A DNA stretch of 64,000 nt from Winogradskyella pelagia (GTDB lineage Bacteria > Bacteroidota > Bacteroidia > Flavobacteriales > Flavobacteriaceae): contig NZ_JAGEVF010000004.1 in assembly GCF_017581965.1 (NCBI RefSeq), positions 186,001 through 250,000 on the forward strand, read 5' to 3'. The notes under the pieces are model-generated. The model had not been told where the DNA came from. It searched no databases and saw only the letters and a list, made by a program, of their open reading frames with translations. Numbering within the stretch: the first letter of the stretch is position 1; each line of letters opens with the position of its first letter. The translations under genes and the position numbers were made by a program. Below, one piece after another: positions 17,393 to 26,632 of the stretch.

Positions 17393-19356
17393 TATTGCTT
17401 TTTTTCTTCCAATTGTTTAGACATATCCTTAGCAAACTTTACCATACGCCAATTATGGTGGGTTTTTGCATTTTCTAAGTTCGATTTACATTGCGCATCG
17501 CATGTCCCAATCATATTGAGATACCTAAAGGCATTCATGCGCAATTCCATAGTATTTCCCTCGTCCGTGTATCCAACAAGCTCATTGTACAGCCCTTGTT
17601 TGTTATCGGCTTCATAAAACGGTGTATTCAAATTTAAAACTATCCAGAGTAATCGCACATTAAAATCGTTAAATCCATAGACACCACGAGTTTTAGCTAA
17701 ATACTTAGGGCGGTCTTCCGGAAAACTTACCCATAAATTATAGAGCGCATTTTCAATGGTGATATACGAAGCATCATCCAATAAGGTTTCATAAGGTGCT
17801 TTTAGCGATTTAGGAATGGTTTTGAGGTATTGAGATATCGCTTGTCGCACTTTTAAACTTTGCTTAAACGTGTCTTCTGTGATTAATTCTGGCGCTTGAG
17901 AAATCACCTTGACTTTTGCGTCATCAGAAGCGTAGAACTTTAAATACTCATTGCACTTGCCCGACTTCACTTCGCAATCTATCATAATATACTCCTGCAC
18001 ATAAGGCGACTGTTTTTGCAACATGGCAATAGCCTCATCTACTGGGAAGGTCTTATTTAAAATCCATTTTTGCTTAAAATTATTAAGGTTTCGGCCATAG
18101 CGCTTCTCAACCTCCCGAATAAAATCGGAAGTCTCTGCACTACCAAACTGAAACTTTGTCAAATAATTCTTTACGGCAGCTTTAAAGATTTTGTCACCCA
18201 CTTTAGTTCGTAACGCATGTAGTACCCAAGCGCCACGCTGGTAAAAGGTTAAGCTGCTCGATTTTGGATTTAACAAGGATGTGCCATCACCAGACAAATC
18301 TTGACGCCCTAAATTTACTGCCGATTCAACTAATTTAAAATGATAATAGTCATCACCATAAATATCGCGTTCTGCCAATAGCGCATAGTAGGTTGCAAAA
18401 CCTTCTTGCAACCAGTGATGCTCACCAGATTTTGCGGTAACTAAATTACCAAACCATTGGTGCGCTAACTCATGAGCATTAACGCTTACATAACTCTTAT
18501 CATTAAACCCTGTGGAATCCACCATAAAGGCATCGGAAAAAATAGTTAAGCTAGTGTTTTCCATACCAGCGTAAAGAAAATCATGTACAGGTACTTGCTT
18601 GTAATTTTGCCAAGGATAAGGAAATCCAATCTCAGCCTCCAAAAAATCGAACATACGTTTAGAGTAGCGATAGGTGGGCTCTAATTTTAAAGAATCCTCA
18701 GGATAGTAATAAAATTCAAGCGGAATACCGCTCTTAGAGCTTTCTGTTTTTTTATAATATTTACCTATTACAAGCGCCAAAAGGTAGCTAGAGATGGGTT
18801 TCCGCATAACATAAACACAAGTATTGACTCCCTTATCACTTGAGCCCTGCAACCTTTTACCATTTGAAAGAATCTCATAACCTGCCTTAAATGCCGTGCC
18901 AATTTTGAACACCACTTTTTCATTGACATCATCGAAACTTGGGAACCAATGACTGGTATATTTACCTTGGCCTTGTGTCCAGATATTCCAAACACCCTTT
19001 TGTTTTAAAAAGTAAAGGGTTTGTTTTGGATAACATTCATAATTAAAGGTAATTCTATAAGTACTATCTTTCTCGAAACGATTGTAAATCCAAAGGCGCT
19101 GTTGGTCATTCTTGTAATCAACACCTGTATTATTAATTGAGATACCGCCCGGAAAGCGCATGGCCTTAGCATCAATAAAAACAGAATCTACAGAACGCAA
19201 AGCCTTCATCTGATAAGTCACCAAGCCAGAAACCTTGGATGAATCTGGATTTAGCACCAGCACAGAATTAGCCTCTTCAAAATCCACATATTTTGTTTGT
19301 TGGGCATAACTTAAAAACCCTAAACTTAAGAATAAAAGGCAACCAAATAATTTCAT
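17392..19356 (-). CDS. Secreted M1 family zinc aminopeptidase
   Basis: A 654-residue gluzincin peptidase with a signal peptide (MKLFGCLLFLSLGFLSYAQ). The active site HELAHQWFG at about 294-302, followed after 18 residues by E in WLQEGFATYY, is the exact HEXXH-x18-E pattern of family M1. The upstream GMENTSL matches the GxMEN exopeptidase loop in altered form, as M1 members of Bacteroidota often show. The N-terminal beta domain (about 20-190) and C-terminal helical region (about 420-650) are present. The protein probably trims peptides in the periplasm or outside. It is first in a two-gene operon with the patatin gene. Confidence 0.9.
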   Translation of the reverse strand: MKLFGCLLFLSLGFLSYAQQTKYVDFEEANSVLVLNPDSSKVSGLVTYQMKALRSVDSVFIDAKAMRFPGGISINNTGVDYKNDQQRLWIYNRFEKDSTYRITFNYECYPKQTLYFLKQKGVWNIWTQGQGKYTSHWFPSFDDVNEKVVFKIGTAFKAGYEILSNGKRLQGSSDKGVNTCVYVMRKPISSYLLALVIGKYYKKTESSKSGIPLEFYYYPEDSLKLEPTYRYSKRMFDFLEAEIGFPYPWQNYKQVPVHDFLYAGMENTSLTIFSDAFMVDSTGFNDKSYVSVNAHELAHQWFGNLVTAKSGEHHWLQEGFATYYALLAERDIYGDDYYHFKLVESAVNLGRQDLSGDGTSLLNPKSSSLTFYQRGAWVLHALRTKVGDKIFKAAVKNYLTKFQFGSAETSDFIREVEKRYGRNLNNFKQKWILNKTFPVDEAIAMLQKQSPYVQEYIMIDCEVKSGKCNEYLKFYASDDAKVKVISQAPELITEDTFKQSLKVRQAISQYLKTIPKSLKAPYETLLDDASYITIENALYNLWVSFPEDRPKYLAKTRGVYGFNDFNVRLLWIVLNLNTPFYEADNKQGLYNELVGYTDEGNTMELRMNAFRYLNMIGTCDAQCKSNLENAKTHHNWRMVKFAKDMSKQLEEKKQ

Positions 19357-19445
19357 GCAATAAACCTACACAATTATAGGACCAAAATCAATTATTTATC
19401 AGCAAAGAGATTTCAGTCCTCGCGGGAATTAATTAATTTCGTCTT

Positions 19446-21599
19446 ATGAGTGTTAATCTTCAAACACCTATCGACTATCTTAAGGGCGTTGGACCCAACC
19501 GAGCAGATTTATTACGCTCTGAATTAGGCATACACACCTACCAAGACCTTATTAATCTTTTCCCTAATCGCTATATAGACCGGACACAATACTATAAAAT
19601 CAATGAACTACAACGCAACAATGCCGAAGTGCAGATAACTGGAAAGATTACAGGCTTTAGAGAAGTAGCACAAAAACGAGGTAAACGCCTAGTTGCAGAT
19701 TTTAGGGATGACACCGGGACCATGGAGCTCGTTTGGTTTAGAGGCCAAAAATGGATACGCGAAAGCCTAAAACTCAATCAACCCTATGTCATTTTTGGTA
19801 AAACCAACTGGTTTAGCGGCAAATTTAGTATGCCTCATCCAGAACTAGAACTCTTAAACGAACACGAGAAGAATCTGCGTTCCACCATGCAGCCCATCTA
19901 TCCGTCTACAGAGAAGCTATCAAACAAAGGGGTTTCTAACAGGGTTATTTCTAAAATCATGCAAAACCTGTTTTTGGAAACCAAAGGTCAGTTTTCGGAA
20001 ACTTTACCTTCTTCATTGCGTAGCAATTTAAAATTAATATCAAAGTCTGATGCCCTATTCAATATTCATTTTCCAAAGTCCACCAACTTACTTTCCAAGG
20101 CACAATTTCGATTAAAATTTGAGGAATTTTTCTATATACAATTACAATTAATTTTAAAGAACCTCATCCATAAATCAAAAATAAAAGGATTGACCTTTAT
20201 AAAAGTTGGAGACTATTTCAACACCTTTTTTAAGGAGCATTTACCCTTCGATTTAACAAATGCACAGAAACGTGTTTTGAAAGAAATTCGGTCCGATTTA
20301 GGCAGCAATGCGCAAATGAATCGATTATTACAAGGCGATGTGGGCTCAGGAAAAACCATAGTAGCCTTTATGTCAATGCTCATGGGACTTGACAACGGTT
20401 TTCAATGTTGCTTAATGGCGCCAACTGAAATTTTGTCAGTCCAACACTATAACAGTTTACAAGAACTCTGCAAACCATTGAATATCAGTATTTCAATTCT
20501 AACAGGTTCAAGTACTACTTCAGAACGGAGAGAAATTCATAAAAAGCTTGAAAATGGGACTTTACAAATCCTCGTAGGCACTCATGCCCTACTCGAAGAC
20601 AAAGTAAAATTTCAAAATTTAGGTCTTGCCATTATAGACGAACAACATCGTTTTGGTGTAGCTCAAAGAAGTAAACTTTGGAAAAAAGGCGCAGAAGCTT
20701 CATCTCAAAATAAGAAGGATTCTGAAGGTGAGAAAAAATCGTTTACACCGCCCCATATTTTAGTGATGACGGCAACACCAATTCCAAGAACTTTAGCCAT
20801 GTCTGTATATGGTGATTTAGATATTTCCGTAATTGACGAATTACCTGCTGGACGCAAACCCATTAAAACGGTTCACCGTTATGATAATAATCGCCTGAAA
20901 GTTTTCCGCTTTATGAGAGAAGAGATTGCTAAGGGTCGACAAATCTACGTTGTCTACCCCTTAATTCAGGAAAGTGAGAAAATGGATTACAAAGACCTTA
21001 TGGACGGTTACGACAGTATATCTAGAGAATTCCCTATGCCAGAGTATCAGATTTCTATAGTACATGGAAAAATGAAAGCTGCTGACAAAGATTACGAAAT
21101 GCAACGTTTTGCCAATGGCTTAACCCAGATTATGGTTGCTACTACGGTAATCGAGGTAGGCGTAAACGTGCCAAATGCCTCTGTAATGGTCATTGAAAGT
21201 GCTGAACGTTTTGGATTGTCGCAATTACATCAACTACGTGGTCGTGTTGGTCGCGGTGCTGAACAGAGCTATTGTATTTTAATGACTAGTCACAAATTAA
21301 GTGAGGCTAGTAAGACGCGTTTAGAAACAATGGTACGGACAAATGACGGTTTTGAAATAGCCGAAGTGGACCTGAGACTGCGAGGACCAGGAGATATCAT
21401 GGGCACTCAACAGAGTGGTGTTTTAAACTTAAGAATAGCTGACGTGGTAAAGGATAAAGATATTCTTAATACAGCACGTAATTACGCCAAAGACATCTTA
21501 AAACTAGATCCGAGCTTAGGATTACAAGAGCATAAAATGATATTGAACACCTACAGGCAAATGGGTAAATACAAAAATATCTGGAACTACATCAGCTAA
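19446..21599 (+). CDS. recG: ATP-dependent DNA helicase RecG
   Basis: A 717-residue RecG. The N-terminal wedge/OB domain (about 1-170) begins PIDYLKGVGPNRADLL and includes LFPNRYIDR. The helicase core has Walker A QGDVGSGKT (about 297-305), DEQHRFG (about 398), MTATPIPRTLAM, and motif VI QLHQLRGRVGRG. A short charged insert (about 415-432) lies in the core before the TATPIPRT motif. RecG regresses stalled replication forks and processes branched DNA. The DUF6671-like gene follows after three bases, so they share a transcript. Confidence 0.95.
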   Translation: MSVNLQTPIDYLKGVGPNRADLLRSELGIHTYQDLINLFPNRYIDRTQYYKINELQRNNAEVQITGKITGFREVAQKRGKRLVADFRDDTGTMELVWFRGQKWIRESLKLNQPYVIFGKTNWFSGKFSMPHPELELLNEHEKNLRSTMQPIYPSTEKLSNKGVSNRVISKIMQNLFLETKGQFSETLPSSLRSNLKLISKSDALFNIHFPKSTNLLSKAQFRLKFEEFFYIQLQLILKNLIHKSKIKGLTFIKVGDYFNTFFKEHLPFDLTNAQKRVLKEIRSDLGSNAQMNRLLQGDVGSGKTIVAFMSMLMGLDNGFQCCLMAPTEILSVQHYNSLQELCKPLNISISILTGSSTTSERREIHKKLENGTLQILVGTHALLEDKVKFQNLGLAIIDEQHRFGVAQRSKLWKKGAEASSQNKKDSEGEKKSFTPPHILVMTATPIPRTLAMSVYGDLDISVIDELPAGRKPIKTVHRYDNNRLKVFRFMREEIAKGRQIYVVYPLIQESEKMDYKDLMDGYDSISREFPMPEYQISIVHGKMKAADKDYEMQRFANGLTQIMVATTVIEVGVNVPNASVMVIESAERFGLSQLHQLRGRVGRGAEQSYCILMTSHKLSEASKTRLETMVRTNDGFEIAEVDLRLRGPGDIMGTQQSGVLNLRIADVVKDKDILNTARNYAKDILKLDPSLGLQEHKMILNTYRQMGKYKNIWNYIS

Positions 21600-21602
21600 T
21601 CT

Positions 21603-22445
21603 ATGGAGTTGTTTAAAGGACGAAGACTAATCATTGCTACAAAGCATCGCAAGCAAGAGGTTATAGCGCCAATATTAGAAACTAAACTTGGTGTCGCTTG
21701 TTTTGTAGATGACACCTTTGACACAGATACTCTGGGCACCTTCTCTGGTGAAGTTCAGCGCCAATTAGATCCACTGAGCACCGCTAGAAAAAAGTGTTTA
21801 ATGGCCATGGAAAAAACAAATTGCGATTTGGGTGTGGCTAGCGAAGGCTCTTTTGGGCCTCACCCATCAATATTCTTTGCATCGGCTGATGACGAATTTT
21901 TGATTTTTATTGACAAAAAAAATGACTTGGAAATTATTGTAAGGGAACTTAGCACAGACACCAATTTTAACGGCCAGGCCATTAGAAGCGAAAACGACCT
22001 TGTGCAATTCGCTAGCTTGGTGAAATTCCCCTCTCATGCCCTAATTCTTAAACCTTCAAAAGACAATACTGAAGATATGGTAAAAGGCATCACCAATGCA
22101 GACAATTTAAAAACAGCTTTTGAAGACCTTATTGCGAAGCACGGCCAAGTCTATGCCGAAACAGATATGCGCGCTATGCTCAATCCAAGCCGCATGGCCG
22201 TTATTGCCAAAGCAGCCAAAAAGTTAGTGGACAAAATTCAATCTAGATGTCCAGAATGCAATACTCCAGGCTTTGGTGTCATCGAGACTAAAACTGGACT
22301 TCCTTGCAATTTGTGCAGCATGCCGACGGCGTCCGTACAGAGCCTTATTTATCAATGTCTAAAATGTGAATTTAATACAGAAAAACCACCACCGCACGGG
22401 AAAACCTCAGCAGACCCTATGTATTGCGATTACTGCAATCCTTAA
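21603..22445 (+). CDS. DUF6671-like protein with C-terminal zinc ribbons
   Basis: A 280-residue protein of unknown function that I match to DUF6671 by general look. The N-terminal 200 residues form a compact alpha/beta region with ATKHRKQEVIAPILE at the start and ASEGSFGPHPSIFF near 80. The C-terminal 70 residues hold paired cysteines, CPECNTPGFG, CNLCS, CLKCEF and CDYC, which look like two zinc-binding ribbons. The gene follows recG by three bases, a link to DNA metabolism only by position. No catalytic residues can be named. Confidence 0.7.
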   Translation: MELFKGRRLIIATKHRKQEVIAPILETKLGVACFVDDTFDTDTLGTFSGEVQRQLDPLSTARKKCLMAMEKTNCDLGVASEGSFGPHPSIFFASADDEFLIFIDKKNDLEIIVRELSTDTNFNGQAIRSENDLVQFASLVKFPSHALILKPSKDNTEDMVKGITNADNLKTAFEDLIAKHGQVYAETDMRAMLNPSRMAVIAKAAKKLVDKIQSRCPECNTPGFGVIETKTGLPCNLCSMPTASVQSLIYQCLKCEFNTEKPPPHGKTSADPMYCDYCNP

Positions 22446-22487
22446 TTCTAAATTTTCATATCTTACATTGCTAATAACACCCTCACT

Positions 22488-23885
22488 ATGATTACCAAAA
22501 TTGGCCAAAAATTTACAGACCTGTTCACACGGTTTATGCCGAGCTCTTTTGTATTTGCGCTGCTCCTCACACTGATTACAGCTATTATTGCCTTTGTATG
22601 GACCGGTTCGAGTCCCCTAAAAATTATAGCTTCGTGGTATGATGGCTTTTTTGACCTATTGACCTTTGGGATGCAGATTACACTTATTATTATCACTGGT
22701 TTTAGCATTGCACTCTCTCCCGTTATAAGTCGTTATATAGATACCGTAGCCAAGAAGATTTCCAACCCAAAGCATGTTTATGTTTTTGTGGTTTTTATTG
22801 GCGCGGTCTTGAGTTTAGTTAGTTTTGGATGGATTGTTATTACTGCTGTTTTAGCTAGGGAATTGGCATTACGTGTTAAGGGTGTAAATTATCCCTTTTT
22901 AATCGCTTGCGTCTATTTTTCGGGTGGCTCTTGGGTTTGCGGCCTCTCAAGTTCTATACCTTTGCTTTTAAATACTGAGGCTAATTTTTTGATAGAGCGT
23001 GAGATTTTATCCACGACCATACCCACGGCTCAAACTTTAACCTCGCCACTAAATTTAGCAATGCTTTTTGTGTTTTTAATAATTGTACCCTTAATTGCAT
23101 TTATCATTGTTCCAAAAGGCACTAAAGTGAAGGAATTAAAAGATTTACTTAGTGAAAATCCTTCCGAAGAGGACAAAAGTATTGCTGAAGAAGCAGAAAG
23201 TTTTAAACTTCCATTCAAAACCTTATCTGATGCACTTAACAACAGCTCGTTACTGCAATTTGCTGTGGCTCTACTCGGTGTGGTTTATATAGCTTACTAT
23301 TTTTATACCAACAGCTTTGACCTCAACTTCAACATCATGATATTTATCTTTATCATCATTGGCCTGCTATTGCATAAAACACCAATGCAATTTAGCATCG
23401 CCATGAAACGCTCGAGCAGTAATATTTCAGGGATACTATTTCAGTATCCATTTTATGCAGGTATTATGGGCATCATGCTTTATACAGGTTTAGGCGACCA
23501 AATCGCTGATTTGATGTCTTCTGTGGCGACCAAAGATTCTTATCCGTTTTTTGCGTATGTCACAGGTGGCTTTATGAATTTTGCCATACCCTCGGCTGGT
23601 GGCGAATTTGCAGTTGTTGGCCCTAGTATTATAGAAGCTGTTAAATCCATTGCGCAAGGTTTGTCACCAGAGCAAATGACGCAAATGGTTTCTAGAGCAT
23701 CACTATCCATTGCTTACGGCGAAAGTACGAGCAATCTCTTACAGCCGTTTTATTTATTACTGGTTTTTCCTGTGATGGGCAAGGGCATAAAGATTCAAGC
23801 TAGAGATGTCATGGGGTATTTGGTGATTCCTTTTATTTTTTTGTTCGTCATACAGTCCTTATTGGTAATTTATATGCCTATCTAA
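22488..23885 (+). CDS. Short-chain fatty acid transporter (AtoE family)
   Basis: A 465-residue inner-membrane protein with about eleven to twelve helices. It matches the AtoE/short-chain fatty acid transporter family in length and in the N-terminal pattern FTRFMPSSFVFALLLTLIT, the segment LRVKGVNYPFLIACVYFSGGSWVCGLSSSIPLLLNT, and the C-terminal MNFAIPSAGGEFAVVGPSIIEA. It should import butyrate- or acetoacetate-like acids, or other small carboxylates. A hydrophilic loop (about 205-245) is rich in E and S. It precedes the D-aminoacylase-like gene on the same strand, which suggests the pair may handle acyl groups and amino acids released outside the cell. Confidence 0.85.
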   Translation: MITKIGQKFTDLFTRFMPSSFVFALLLTLITAIIAFVWTGSSPLKIIASWYDGFFDLLTFGMQITLIIITGFSIALSPVISRYIDTVAKKISNPKHVYVFVVFIGAVLSLVSFGWIVITAVLARELALRVKGVNYPFLIACVYFSGGSWVCGLSSSIPLLLNTEANFLIEREILSTTIPTAQTLTSPLNLAMLFVFLIIVPLIAFIIVPKGTKVKELKDLLSENPSEEDKSIAEEAESFKLPFKTLSDALNNSSLLQFAVALLGVVYIAYYFYTNSFDLNFNIMIFIFIIIGLLLHKTPMQFSIAMKRSSSNISGILFQYPFYAGIMGIMLYTGLGDQIADLMSSVATKDSYPFFAYVTGGFMNFAIPSAGGEFAVVGPSIIEAVKSIAQGLSPEQMTQMVSRASLSIAYGESTSNLLQPFYLLLVFPVMGKGIKIQARDVMGYLVIPFIFLFVIQSLLVIYMPI

Positions 23886-23988
23886 ATAAATTTAAATACC
23901 TTGAGTACCTGCAACTAAACCAACAATTATGAAAGCCTCTTTTTCAGCATACTTAAAACCTTTCTATTTCAATAACGTTAATACTAAA

Positions 23989-25446
23989 ATGAAGCTTTTA
24001 GGGCTGGTATTACTAACCGTACTATCCGCAATGGAAGCCCAAAATCAAATGAGGTATGACATTGTGCTGCAAGGTGGTCGGGTCATAGACCCAGAAACAG
24101 CATTAGATACTATTAAAAATGTTGGGATTTCAGATGGGAAAATAGTTGAAATCTCATATAATGACCTTTCGGGCAAACAGGTTATTGACGTCAAGGGTTT
24201 CGTCGTATCTCCAGGGTTTATTGATTTGCATGTCCATGGCATTAGCAATAAGGAACAAGAATACCAAATTAAAGATGGTGTTACAACAGCACTGGAATTA
24301 GAATGGGGTGTTGCCGAATTACAGCAATGGTACGCACAGCGTAATGGCAAGGCTTTAATTAATTATGGCGCAAGTGTTAATTGGCCCTATTACAGGGCTA
24401 AAGCAATGGGTGCCATTCCACAGAAATCGAATAATAAAAACCAAATCAATTATTTAGAATTAGATGAATTATTTGTTGCCCTAATGCCGTCATTTGAAAC
24501 TACACTTAGCCGAGACAGATATCCAAAGATGCTCAAACTACTGGAAAAATCATTGAATGAAGGCGGTATTGGCCTTGGTGTTCCTGTTGGATATTTAAAT
24601 GGGGCAACGCGTGAGGAAGTGTTTGAAGTATATAAATTTGCCAATAAGCATAATTCATTGGTCTTTTCCCATGTGCGCTCAGGTGGTGCCGTTGCTATTC
24701 AGCAGGCTATTGCTAATGCCATGCTATCTGGAGCATCGCTTCACATTGTTCACATGAACAGTATGGCTCTTGGTGAAATTGGTTTAACATTGGAAATGGT
24801 CGCATTAGCCCAAGAAAAGGGTTTTGACATTACAACCGAAGTTTATCCCTACACAGCGGCATCAACAGGATTAAATTCAGCTATATTCGACGCTGGTTGG
24901 AAGGAGCGATTAGCTATTAGCTATTCTGATATTCAATTGGTAAAGACTGGCGAACGTCTCACCGAGAGTACATTCAAAACCAATAAAGCCAATAATGAAT
25001 TGGTCATTATCCATATGATGAAACCTGAATGGATAGCAGCAGGTATTAATACTAAAAATGTAATGATTGCCTCGGATGGCATGCCCTATTCCAAACTGGC
25101 TCATCCAAGGACTGCAGGAACCTTTTCTCGTATTTTAGGTAAATATGTGCGTGAAGATCAATTAATCGATTTAAAAGAAGCCCTTGGTAAAATGACATGG
25201 CTACCAGCAAAGCGCCTTGAAGATATAGCACCAGCCATGAAATCAAAAGGCCGATTGCAAATTGGAGCAGACGCAGATATTACGGTATTTAATCCTGAAA
25301 CCATCATTGATAAAGCGACATTTGAGGATGGCTTAGATTTTTCAGAAGGAGTTGAATTTGTCATTGTTAATGGCACTTTACTCCTCAACAAAGGAACATT
25401 GATTGAAAATAAATTTCCAGGGCAAGCTATTTTGGGGAAACTCTAG
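23989..25446 (+). CDS. D-aminoacylase-like amidohydrolase
   Basis: A protein of about 485 residues of the amidohydrolase superfamily (N-acyl-D-amino-acid deacylase / dihydroorotase-like). I favour ATG 23989, which begins an export signal (MKLLGLVLLTVLSAMEAQ), over ATG 23929. Marks: GFIDLHVHG (HxH metal site), FSHVRSGG and HIVHMNSMALG (further metal His), TTEVYPYTAAS, and IASDGMPYS (catalytic Asp). The C-terminal KGRLQIGADADITVFNPETI is the usual end of the family. Deacylation of N-acylated amino acids is the likely reaction, but related enzymes act on other cyclic amides. It follows the fatty acid transporter and precedes a membrane protein and a large hybrid regulator. Confidence 0.82.
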   Translation: MKLLGLVLLTVLSAMEAQNQMRYDIVLQGGRVIDPETALDTIKNVGISDGKIVEISYNDLSGKQVIDVKGFVVSPGFIDLHVHGISNKEQEYQIKDGVTTALELEWGVAELQQWYAQRNGKALINYGASVNWPYYRAKAMGAIPQKSNNKNQINYLELDELFVALMPSFETTLSRDRYPKMLKLLEKSLNEGGIGLGVPVGYLNGATREEVFEVYKFANKHNSLVFSHVRSGGAVAIQQAIANAMLSGASLHIVHMNSMALGEIGLTLEMVALAQEKGFDITTEVYPYTAASTGLNSAIFDAGWKERLAISYSDIQLVKTGERLTESTFKTNKANNELVIIHMMKPEWIAAGINTKNVMIASDGMPYSKLAHPRTAGTFSRILGKYVREDQLIDLKEALGKMTWLPAKRLEDIAPAMKSKGRLQIGADADITVFNPETIIDKATFEDGLDFSEGVEFVIVNGTLLLNKGTLIENKFPGQAILGKL

Positions 25447-25628
25447 GCGGCGGAGAGGTTTATTATTTAAGCTATCTCGAGCACCTTTGTTCAGGTCCAA
25501 TAAGGTACAATAAATAGCAATAAAAAATAAAGTTTTAGAGTTTTAATAACGGTTTAACGACATAAGTAGTTTTAAATTCTTAGCTTTTAAGCTGTAAATC
25601 ATGCTATGATAGACTGAAAAACGACCTT

Positions 25629-26528
25629 ATGACCAACCAAAATTTTGTAAATAAAGCTTTTCATTGGTTTTTATCTGAAAGAATTAAGGAGCGCAGTGAG
25701 CGCGTCATTCTGGCTATTGCTATAACCAGTTATTTGGCGCACCTAGTATTGATATTTCTTAATGCCAAGGGCTTTATCGAATTAAATTCTAGCTTTTTTG
25801 AAAATCCAATCGCTGCCATCTACACACCCTTTTCGTTCATTTTAGTCTATGAGGTCTATTTATTGATATTCTATCTCCCTAAGTCCATCTCCTCCTATAT
25901 TGGAAAGCAATACGAAATTATTACCCTAATAGTCATAAGGCGCATTTTTAAGGATATCTCTAATCTTGAATTATCCTCTAATTGGTTCGATTTAAAATAC
26001 GACCTGCAATTTACCTATGACGTCATTAGTGCGCTAATCCTATTTATCCTTATCTACTATTTCTACAAAAATGTGATTAAAACCTCATCACCTGAAACCG
26101 ACGAAGATGGCTTTAACGAATCAACTCTGAGACGGTTTATTCAGCTGAAACGTATCATTGCAACTTTACTAGTACCTGTTTTAATGGTATTAGCAGCTTA
26201 CACCTTATTCCACTGGGGCGACGCGGTAGTTACAGATTACCAAAATGGTGTAGAAGCCTTTAAAGACATTAATAATATTTTTTTCGACGAATTTTTTACC
26301 GTGTTGATTATTGTAGATGTTTTATTGTTATTAGCTTCTTTCTTTTTTTCTAATGAATTTCATAAAATCATTAGAAACTCTGGGTTTATCATCTCTACGG
26401 TGTTGATCAAAGTATCCTTTTCAGTGGACGGCTTAATTAATGATGCCTTGATCGTAGGAGCTGTGTCTTTTGGGCTGCTTATTTTAATTATTCATAATAA
26501 ATTTGAAAAAAGCAGCATGGACACCTAA
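25629..26528 (+). CDS. Uncharacterised polytopic membrane protein
   Basis: A 299-residue protein with about seven hydrophobic segments (near 26-46, 62-85, 128-147, 172-192, 222-242, 250-265, 270-288). I do not recognise the family. A loop at about 148-170 is acidic (SSPETDEDGFNES), and a second soluble loop (about 195-220) links the fourth and fifth helices. A basic stretch (VIRRIFKDI) sits between helices two and three. It lies between the D-aminoacylase-like gene and the hybrid regulator, with gaps of 182 and 104 bases, so it is probably its own transcription unit. Confidence 0.65.
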   Translation: MTNQNFVNKAFHWFLSERIKERSERVILAIAITSYLAHLVLIFLNAKGFIELNSSFFENPIAAIYTPFSFILVYEVYLLIFYLPKSISSYIGKQYEIITLIVIRRIFKDISNLELSSNWFDLKYDLQFTYDVISALILFILIYYFYKNVIKTSSPETDEDGFNESTLRRFIQLKRIIATLLVPVLMVLAAYTLFHWGDAVVTDYQNGVEAFKDINNIFFDEFFTVLIIVDVLLLLASFFFSNEFHKIIRNSGFIISTVLIKVSFSVDGLINDALIVGAVSFGLLILIIHNKFEKSSMDT

Positions 26529-26632
26529 GATATTTTTCAATAATTTTGAATATATCAACCCTGAGGCTGTTGTTTTTGCCTTTATAAAAATTACGACATT
26601 AATTTAATCATCTATGATGCCCTTTTAGCACT